Shown: piece after piece, positions 58,597 through 64,000 of the stretch
Layout: each line of letters starts with the position of its first letter
How positions within the stretch are numbered: the first letter of the stretch is position 1
Assembly (NCBI GenBank): GCA_017539025.1
Contig: JAFYHT010000070.1
Location: 23,819 to 87,818, forward strand
Reading direction: 5' to 3'
Length of the DNA: 64,000 nt
DNA from: Erysipelotrichaceae bacterium
GTDB taxonomy: Bacteria > Bacillota_I > Bacilli_A > Erysipelotrichales > Erysipelotrichaceae
The notes under the pieces: model-generated
The model's database searches: none
What the model was told of the DNA's origin: nothing
Seen by the model: the letters and a program-made list of their open reading frames with translations, nothing else
Translations under genes and position numbers: made by a program

Positions 58597-60237
58597 ATGA
58601 GGAAAATGAAGAAGATATTATCGATCATCTTGATGCTGTTTTTCCTTGTGAGCTGTGCTCAGAATAAGGAGATCAAAACAGTAGATATCAGACCTGAGAC
58701 CAAGGAAACAAAGAAAGGAGGCTATCTCACTTCTTTCGTGTTGGATGGACATGAGATCTATCTTTGCGAACCGGAAGATCTCATGAGAACAGATCTCATC
58801 AATTACGGTTTCTCTGCTCCATTCATCATGGTTTTTCCTGATGAAAAGATGAATGAGGAGGAAGCGGTCGATCTCATATATGAAGAAGGAATCGATGTCA
58901 TTGCCCAGAGAAACGGCGGTTTTGTTTTGTTTGTCAATCCGATCAGAAGCTGGGAAAAGGAAGAAAGCGGCATCTATGAAAGGATCATGGAAAAGACCGC
59001 TGTTGGAATATCAGGTTTTTCTCATGGCCTGATCCATGATGAAAAGGCAGATTCGTATTCTATCTTTGCCTCACCGGCAGCGACAACAGTATTTGCCTCA
59101 GGAAAAGGTGCTGACTATATCGCAAAGAACTATCTGAAACAAGTCAAAGGTACTTCTTCTTTGAGTATGCTTGGAAGTGATGACATCACTTTGACGGCTG
59201 CCGTATTAAAAGGTTTGAGTGTTGAGCCGCAGATCGAATGTGAAGATATCATCGTCATCAAAGAAGAGGATCTCCCATTTGATGAACTGTTTGATAGAGA
59301 TATTGCCGGATATCAGAGATGGAATGGGAAGCTTGCGGAAACCTACTATCCTGGAAAAAACGGAATTTTGATGGAACCACTTTCTTTTGAAGTGAAAACG
59401 TCAGATGACAATACAGCGATCAAAACAGAGACCTATGAATTAGGCGCTGTCGTATTCAGAAAAGAAGATCCTGATCAAAAAGAAAAACCGTTACTGTTAT
59501 GTTTTCATGGAGGAGGCGATACAGCGATCACGACCGCTTCGATCGCCGGTTGGCCTCAGATCGCTTATGACAATGATTTCATCTTATGTGCGATCGAAAA
59601 TCATATGAGGACTACAGCCACTGAAGTGATGGAAGTGATTGAACAGCTGAAGCAGATCTATTCGATCGATGAGAAGAAGATCTATGCGACTGGTTTTTCG
59701 ATGGGTTCGATCAAGACATGGGATCTCTATCAGAAGTATCCGGAAGTCTTTGCGGCACTTGCGCCGATGGGTGCGAGTGTTGATGTCGGAAAGAACTGTC
59801 AGTTTTCCGATTCCCCATTCGTGAATGAAGAGGTGATGGTCCCTGTCTTTTACAGCGGCGGCGAGAATTCACCACTAGGCGAACTGCCGTTTCAGAGTTT
59901 TGCGTGCGTCAACAGGATCAATTATCTGATGAAGGTCAATGGTGTGGAAACGCCGTTTGAGATCTCTATGGCAAACCGCAGTGAATGGAGTGATTCGATC
60001 TATGGATATGAGGGTGATATCGTTGAACAGTTCACGGATGACTCATTTCCGGAGAGCGTTACCACGATCCGTTACTATCAAAGCAAGGATGGTCAGATCT
60101 ATACCGCGCTGTGTTCGATCAGCCATCACGCTCATGAGATCAGACCGTTCACCTGTGAAAAAGCCTGGGAATTCATGAGCTGTTTCAGCAGAGTTGATGA
60201 AAAGATCGTGGTCGATGATGAAAAGTGGCTCCCCTAA
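58597..60237 (+). CDS. Lipoprotein alpha/beta hydrolase (esterase/PHB depolymerase-like)
   Basis: 546 residues from ATG 58597 (or 58606). Lipobox LVSC after MRKMKKILSIILMLFF. The first 270 residues are an unrecognised domain; from about 290 an alpha/beta hydrolase follows: LLCFHGGGDTAITT oxyanion region, nucleophile Ser in YATGFSMGSIKTW, acid and His in the last 120 residues (SISHHAHEIRPFT). It resembles secreted feruloyl-esterase or polyhydroxybutyrate-depolymerase-like enzymes and may cut acylated polysaccharides outside the cell. Confidence 0.85.
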   Translation: MRKMKKILSIILMLFFLVSCAQNKEIKTVDIRPETKETKKGGYLTSFVLDGHEIYLCEPEDLMRTDLINYGFSAPFIMVFPDEKMNEEEAVDLIYEEGIDVIAQRNGGFVLFVNPIRSWEKEESGIYERIMEKTAVGISGFSHGLIHDEKADSYSIFASPAATTVFASGKGADYIAKNYLKQVKGTSSLSMLGSDDITLTAAVLKGLSVEPQIECEDIIVIKEEDLPFDELFDRDIAGYQRWNGKLAETYYPGKNGILMEPLSFEVKTSDDNTAIKTETYELGAVVFRKEDPDQKEKPLLLCFHGGGDTAITTASIAGWPQIAYDNDFILCAIENHMRTTATEVMEVIEQLKQIYSIDEKKIYATGFSMGSIKTWDLYQKYPEVFAALAPMGASVDVGKNCQFSDSPFVNEEVMVPVFYSGGENSPLGELPFQSFACVNRINYLMKVNGVETPFEISMANRSEWSDSIYGYEGDIVEQFTDDSFPESVTTIRYYQSKDGQIYTALCSISHHAHEIRPFTCEKAWEFMSCFSRVDEKIVVDDEKWLP

Positions 60238-60252
60238 AGGGAACCACATTTT
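60225..60252. terminator. Bidirectional terminator
   Basis: GTGG-C-TCCC and GGGA-A-CCAC around CTAAA with one mismatch; the stop codon lies in the loop. Confidence 0.65.
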
Positions 60253-60254
60253 GT

Positions 60255-60935
60255 TTATTCGTTTCTGAAGTGTTTCTCTCCTTCTTGGCGATAGGAGAGA
60301 TCGTTGTATGACAACATCTCAAACTTTTCATTTTCATATCCGATGATGGTAAGAGAACCGTTTCCGACCAGGGAATCCTGAGGGATCTCAGGGAAGAGAT
60401 GATGTATCAGCAAGGCGATGATATAGGAAGAAGTGGAGATCAGGATATCGCCATTGGGATGTTTTTGAGCCAGGATGGATATCCCTTCCAGGATCCGTTT
60501 CGTCGCTTTTTCATTTCCTTCGAATTTTCCGCTCTTGTCGTTTTCTTCGATCTTGGCACCGATCTGTATCGCGTCGTAGTAGCGGTATAATCCATCGTAG
60601 CCGTCAAATTCCGCACCGACATCTTCATACAGTTTTCCTAACATATCCTGATAGGATCCGTTCTCAAAACCGCCGTAGCTCATCTCTCTGAAATGCATAT
60701 CGGGGATGATCTCTATTGGATGAAGGTTTTGCGACATGAAGGTCTTCGCGGTCTCGATCTGCCGGCCGCAATCGCCGGAATAGGCATGAGTGAATACGAT
60801 GTTTCTGGCGCCGTAGCCTGCGCATTTTGCCTGATAGATCCCAAGCTCAGTCAGAGGGGAATCATTCCAGCCCTGTACATGCATCATGACGTTGTATTCG
60901 GTCTGTCCATGTCTGAGAAAATATAGTTTCAACAT
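60255..60935 (-). CDS. Histidine phosphatase family (phosphoglycerate mutase-like)
   Basis: 226 residues. The phosphohistidine motif is YFLRHGQTEYN at about 5-15, with HAYSGDCGRQIETA and EMSYGGFENG. A cobC/PhoE-like phosphatase; substrate unknown. Minus-strand TATAAT (60948-60943) lies seven bases before ATG 60935, so the mRNA is probably leaderless. It is the second such phosphatase in the window. Confidence 0.9.
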   Translation of the reverse strand: MLKLYFLRHGQTEYNVMMHVQGWNDSPLTELGIYQAKCAGYGARNIVFTHAYSGDCGRQIETAKTFMSQNLHPIEIIPDMHFREMSYGGFENGSYQDMLGKLYEDVGAEFDGYDGLYRYYDAIQIGAKIEENDKSGKFEGNEKATKRILEGISILAQKHPNGDILISTSSYIIALLIHHLFPEIPQDSLVGNGSLTIIGYENEKFEMLSYNDLSYRQEGEKHFRNE

Positions 60936-61038
60936 ACTTACTATTATAATGATTTATAATGAAAATAATGAAAATAGCGATCAAGGATTTTGAAATTTCA
61001 TGGATCAGGTGTGTCCGAAAGATCGTTGAGGAATAGTG

Positions 61039-62688
61039 ATGAAAAAGTTCATTTCCGTATTACTGATACTTTTGATATGTACAAGCCTGTCTTCCTGTCA
61101 GATGAAGAAGAAACAGAAAGAGGATATTCATATCTTTTTTACGTCTGATGTCCATTGTGAAGTAAATGAGAATGTCGGCCTTGCTTCACTCAAGGCCCTG
61201 GTCGATGAACGCAAGGCGGAAAGTTCTTATGTTGCATTGGTCGACTGCGGCGATTATCTGCAGGGCGGTACTTTGGGTTCCCTGTCAAAAGGAGAACTGA
61301 TCGTTTCTCTGATGAATGAGATGGGATATGATGCCGTGACCATCGGCAATCATGAATTCGACTACGGCATGGATGTCTTAAGAGACAGGATCGCTGAAAT
61401 GGAATTTCCGGTGATCGCTTCCAACGTGAGATATAACGGAAACAAGGAGAATGCCTTATCCGGGACTGTTGAATATCTGATCTTGGAATTTGATCAGACA
61501 AAGGTCGGACTGATCGGCATCCTGACACCATCATCGATCACTACTTCCACTCCGAAATTCTTTATGGAAGGGGATGAATACGTCTATGATTTCTATGCGG
61601 ATGAAACAGGAGATGCGCTTGCGGAAAAGATACAGAAAACAGTTGAAGAGGTGAAAAGACAGGGTGCGGATTATGTCATCGCTTTGTCTCATCTGGGTTC
61701 GGATATCTACAGCGAGCCTTTTGATTCGATCACCATGATCCGAAAGACCAGAGGGATCGATGTGTTCCTGGATGGCCATTCCCATTCCCTGATCACTGCC
61801 GATCTTTATCCCAATGCTGAAAACAAGGACGTCTTATTGTCTTCTGTCGGCACCAAGCTGCAGGAAGTTGGGGAACTGGTCCTGGGGAAGGATGGAAATA
61901 TCTATGCCTTGCATTACACGGAATATGAAGGGCAGGATCAAGCTGTCTTAAAGAAGATCGATGAAGCTTATGTTTCGCTGGATGAGATCCTTTCTGAGGA
62001 GATCTGTGAACTTGACCACGACTTACATATCGCTGATGAAAACGGGATCAGGATGAGCCGCTCAAGGGAGACGACCTGCGGTGATTTCTTTGCGGATGCG
62101 ATAAGACACGAAATGGGAACAGATGTCGCCGTCATCAACGGCGGTGCTGTCAGGTCAAATATCGAAGCGGGAACTCTGAACTTTCAGGATCTTTTGAATG
62201 TCGCACCGTTCCAGAACGCTCTGGCAAGTGTCAGGGTCAGTGGACAGATGATACTGGATGCCTTGGAGTATGGCGCAAAACAGACGGATTATCTCTATGA
62301 ATTTGAAGGAAATGCGGTTGGCGAATTCGGAGCTTTCTTACAGGTTTCCGGATTGAAATATACGATCGATACGAGTATTGAAAGCGCAGTCCTTCAGGAT
62401 GACAACAACATGTTCATCGGCTTTAAGAACGCAAACAGAAGAGTGAAGGATGTCTTCATCGAAAAGGATGGCGAATATGTGCCGATCGATCTGGATGCGA
62501 TGTATACGCTGGGATCGACCAACTACGTACTGTTTAATGCGGGTGATGGAAATACAGTCTTTCAGGATGGTGAAAAGATCGTGGAAAACGGTCCGGTCGA
62601 TATCCAGGGACTGATCGATTATGCGAAGTACCTGAATGATTTTTCAGGTCTCTATACAGAAACCGAAGGAAGGATAACGATTGAATAA
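61039..62688 (+). CDS. Lipoprotein 5'-nucleotidase/UshA-like metallophosphatase
   Basis: 549 residues from ATG 61039 (GAGGAATA upstream). Lipobox LSSC. The metallophosphatase domain has FFTSDVHCEV, LVDCGDYLQGG, TIGNHEFDYGMDVL and GHSHSLI; the C-terminal substrate domain has GDFFADAIRHEMGTDVAVINGGAVRS and NAGDGNTVF. It hydrolyses extracellular nucleotides or cyclic nucleotides to nucleosides for uptake. It overlaps the deacetylase gene by eight bases. Confidence 0.93.
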   Translation: MKKFISVLLILLICTSLSSCQMKKKQKEDIHIFFTSDVHCEVNENVGLASLKALVDERKAESSYVALVDCGDYLQGGTLGSLSKGELIVSLMNEMGYDAVTIGNHEFDYGMDVLRDRIAEMEFPVIASNVRYNGNKENALSGTVEYLILEFDQTKVGLIGILTPSSITTSTPKFFMEGDEYVYDFYADETGDALAEKIQKTVEEVKRQGADYVIALSHLGSDIYSEPFDSITMIRKTRGIDVFLDGHSHSLITADLYPNAENKDVLLSSVGTKLQEVGELVLGKDGNIYALHYTEYEGQDQAVLKKIDEAYVSLDEILSEEICELDHDLHIADENGIRMSRSRETTCGDFFADAIRHEMGTDVAVINGGAVRSNIEAGTLNFQDLLNVAPFQNALASVRVSGQMILDALEYGAKQTDYLYEFEGNAVGEFGAFLQVSGLKYTIDTSIESAVLQDDNNMFIGFKNANRRVKDVFIEKDGEYVPIDLDAMYTLGSTNYVLFNAGDGNTVFQDGEKIVENGPVDIQGLIDYAKYLNDFSGLYTETEGRITIE

Positions 62689-63850
62689 AAAGGTCTTTAG
62701 CATCATCTTCCTTTTGCTGGCTGTACTGATCAGCGCTTGCGCAAAGTCAGCCAATGAAGGAGCCGAAAAATTCAAAAACGGCAAATGTGTCGCTTTTTAT
62801 CCTGCAGACAATGAAGCGATCAGAGACTATGCGATGAGTCTTTGTGAAAACAAGGAAGAACGCATCTATGATTACGTAAAGGAAGAAAGCGGAGATCTTT
62901 TTGTGATCTCCTATATGGATGGAAAGAAGTTCTATGTCGATGAAAATGATGAAGAACTTTCTCTTGAGATAATAGATGGTGCAGATATCCTTTCCAATCA
63001 TCTGCGTTATGAGATGAAAAAGGCAGGAAAGGATATCGCCTATACTTCGAAATTCTATCTGGATACATCTGCACAAGAACTCGATCTTTCAAAGTTTCAT
63101 CTGAAGATCATTGATGAAAGATTGAATGTGTACAGTGAAGAATATGATTTTGAATATCATTTGCCTTTGGGTTTCCTTAAGACCGTGACCGGAAAGGATC
63201 CCGGTGTGAAAGAAGAAACGGATGAAAGGCTGGTCTACATCGATCCGGATCGTCCGATGGTGGCGATCACTTATGATGACGGACCGTATATCAAGGTTGA
63301 TATTCCGTTATATGAACTGTATGACAGATATGGGGCAAGGGCGACATTCTTTTCAGTGGGAAGCAGGATGTCCAAGGCGGAACTGGAGAATATCGAATAC
63401 GGGATCTCTTTGGGAATGGAGTTCGGCTCCCATACCGAGAATCACGAGAATCTGAAAAAACTTTCTGCAAGTGAGGCAAAGTGGACGGTCTATGAACCGA
63501 TCGACTATGTCTATGAAAAGCTCGGGTATCAGATGAAGAGTTATCGTCCGCCTTATGGCAACCGAAACAAGGATATGGAAGCCATCATCGATATCCCGGC
63601 GATCCTGTGGACTGTTGATTCCAAGGACTGGTCCAACAGGGACAAGGATATCACCTATAACAGGATCATGAAGTATACCGAAGATGGCGATATCATTCTG
63701 ATGCATTCCCTGTATATGTCTTCCTATTACGCAAGTGAAAAGCTGGTCCCCGAACTGATCGATCAGGGATACCAGCTTGTAACTGTCAGCGAACTGCTGA
63801 AATATCTCGGATATGATATGTCTGAGTTGAAGTCCTACGGATTCAACTGA
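62681..63850 (+). CDS. Lipoprotein polysaccharide deacetylase
   Basis: 389 residues, TTG start at 62681 inside the end of the nucleotidase gene. Lipobox ISAC. An N-terminal region of about 180 residues is followed by a NodB domain: catalytic TYDDGP, metal ligands in SHTENHENL, RPPYGNRN and LMHS near the end. It should remove N-acetyl groups from peptidoglycan or another surface glycan, giving lysozyme resistance. Coupled to the nucleotidase. Confidence 0.92.
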   Translation: MNKKVFSIIFLLLAVLISACAKSANEGAEKFKNGKCVAFYPADNEAIRDYAMSLCENKEERIYDYVKEESGDLFVISYMDGKKFYVDENDEELSLEIIDGADILSNHLRYEMKKAGKDIAYTSKFYLDTSAQELDLSKFHLKIIDERLNVYSEEYDFEYHLPLGFLKTVTGKDPGVKEETDERLVYIDPDRPMVAITYDDGPYIKVDIPLYELYDRYGARATFFSVGSRMSKAELENIEYGISLGMEFGSHTENHENLKKLSASEAKWTVYEPIDYVYEKLGYQMKSYRPPYGNRNKDMEAIIDIPAILWTVDSKDWSNRDKDITYNRIMKYTEDGDIILMHSLYMSSYYASEKLVPELIDQGYQLVTVSELLKYLGYDMSELKSYGFN

Positions 63851-63875
63851 TATATAAATAGGCGATTTAAATTTT

Positions 63876-63914
63876 TGTAGGGTGACCATACGCCTTTAAG
63901 AAAATGTAGGGTGA
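63876..63914 (+). repeat. Tandem 10-base repeat
   Basis: TGTAGGGTGA occurs at 63876-63885 and again at 63905-63914, 29 bases apart, just before a terminator. AGGCG and CGCCT bracket the first copy. Confidence 0.45.
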
Positions 63915-63915
63915 T

Positions 63916-63948
63916 AAGACCTGATGTTTAAAACTCAGGTCTTTTTTA
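63916..63948 (+). terminator. Rho-independent terminator
   Basis: AAGACCTGA (63916-63924) and TCAGGTCTT (63935-63943), TTTTTT. Confidence 0.88.
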
Positions 63949-63978
63949 TAATCTTCCTTAAGGAGGTTATGAAAAACA

Positions 63979-64000
63979 ATGGATACAGAGATCATTCCCG
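63979..64000 (+). CDS. Start of a gene running out of the window
   Basis: AAGGAGGT lies about twelve bases before ATG 63979, which opens MDTEIIP and continues past the edge. ATG 63969 is too close to the ribosome site. Nothing can be said of its product. Confidence 0.5.

Noticed and set aside
1..64000. CRISPR arrays, prophage or conjugative modules, rRNA operons
   Set aside because: No regularly spaced repeats, no phage structural or integrase genes and no rRNA sequence were seen; the only mobile element recognised is the IS200/IS605 copy.

Overview
The window looks like the chromosome of a low-to-mid GC Bacillota (Firmicute). The signs are strong AGGAGG ribosome sites, near-consensus TTGACA/TATAAT promoters, a CIRCE/HrcA operator, an OhrR repressor, ECF S components and mannose-type PTS genes. 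Lactaldehyde reductase, GH35/GH43-like enzymes, GPH sugar transport and the absence of respiratory genes suggest a fermentative, host-associated anaerobe. Erysipelotrichia-like is my inference only; no rRNA or ribosomal protein gene is present to fix it.

Layout. 1-6.0 kb: end of a sugar-utilisation operon (TIM-barrel protein, GH35-like glycosidase), a truncated AraC regulator, a GNAT fusion, DUF6440 and a dehydrogenase/UPF0303 fusion. 6.0-9.25 kb: an AbiE-like toxin-antitoxin locus whose toxin gene is broken twice, by an in-frame stop and by a complete IS200/IS605 element (tnpA, tnpB, probable omega RNA). 9.25-10.9 kb: a manganese-type (yybP-ykoY) riboswitch in front of a flotillin. 11-14.3 kb: PHP phosphatase plus ASRT-family protein, then an OhrR-GPx-CDF oxidative/metal stress operon. 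14.4-17.8 kb: two coupled membrane proteins with TIR or TIR-like heads and LRR or beta-helix tails. 18-21 kb: hydrolase, zinc-ribbon protein, GntR regulator and a lipoprotein. 21.2-26.05 kb: a visibly more GC-rich operon of PTS IIC-IID-IIB (no IIA), gamma-glutamyltransferase and a split chromate-type transporter.

26-33.4 kb: esterase, CAAX protease, a GPH transporter with phosphodiester glycosidase, and two Rpn-type nucleases, each preceded by the same inverted-repeat element. 33.5-37 kb: AmmeMemoRadiSam pair, MscS channel and MazG. 37-44.7 kb: ROK kinase, MFS transporter, a 650-base non-coding stretch with a candidate structured RNA, NUDIX hydrolase with a 13-codon ORF behind it, GH43 and a secreted protein. 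44.7-48.7 kb: DUF4428 protein, small basic protein, clostripain-family protease, tRNA-Ser(GGA) and a phosphatase. 48.8-57.5 kb: lactaldehyde reductase, lipoprotein cyclophilin, C69 dipeptidase, a MocR regulator divergent from an ECF S component, a CPWC lipoprotein, DUF3842, a candidate terminator riboswitch before a second ECF S component, and Hsp20 under CIRCE. 57.5-64 kb: cysteine synthase, lipoprotein esterase, phosphatase, lipoprotein 5'-nucleotidase and lipoprotein deacetylase.

The best candidates for undescribed biology are the TIR/pseudo-TIR membrane pair, the leader RNA at 56214-56322, the PTS-GGT-Chr operon, and the inverted-repeat element shared by the Rpn genes.
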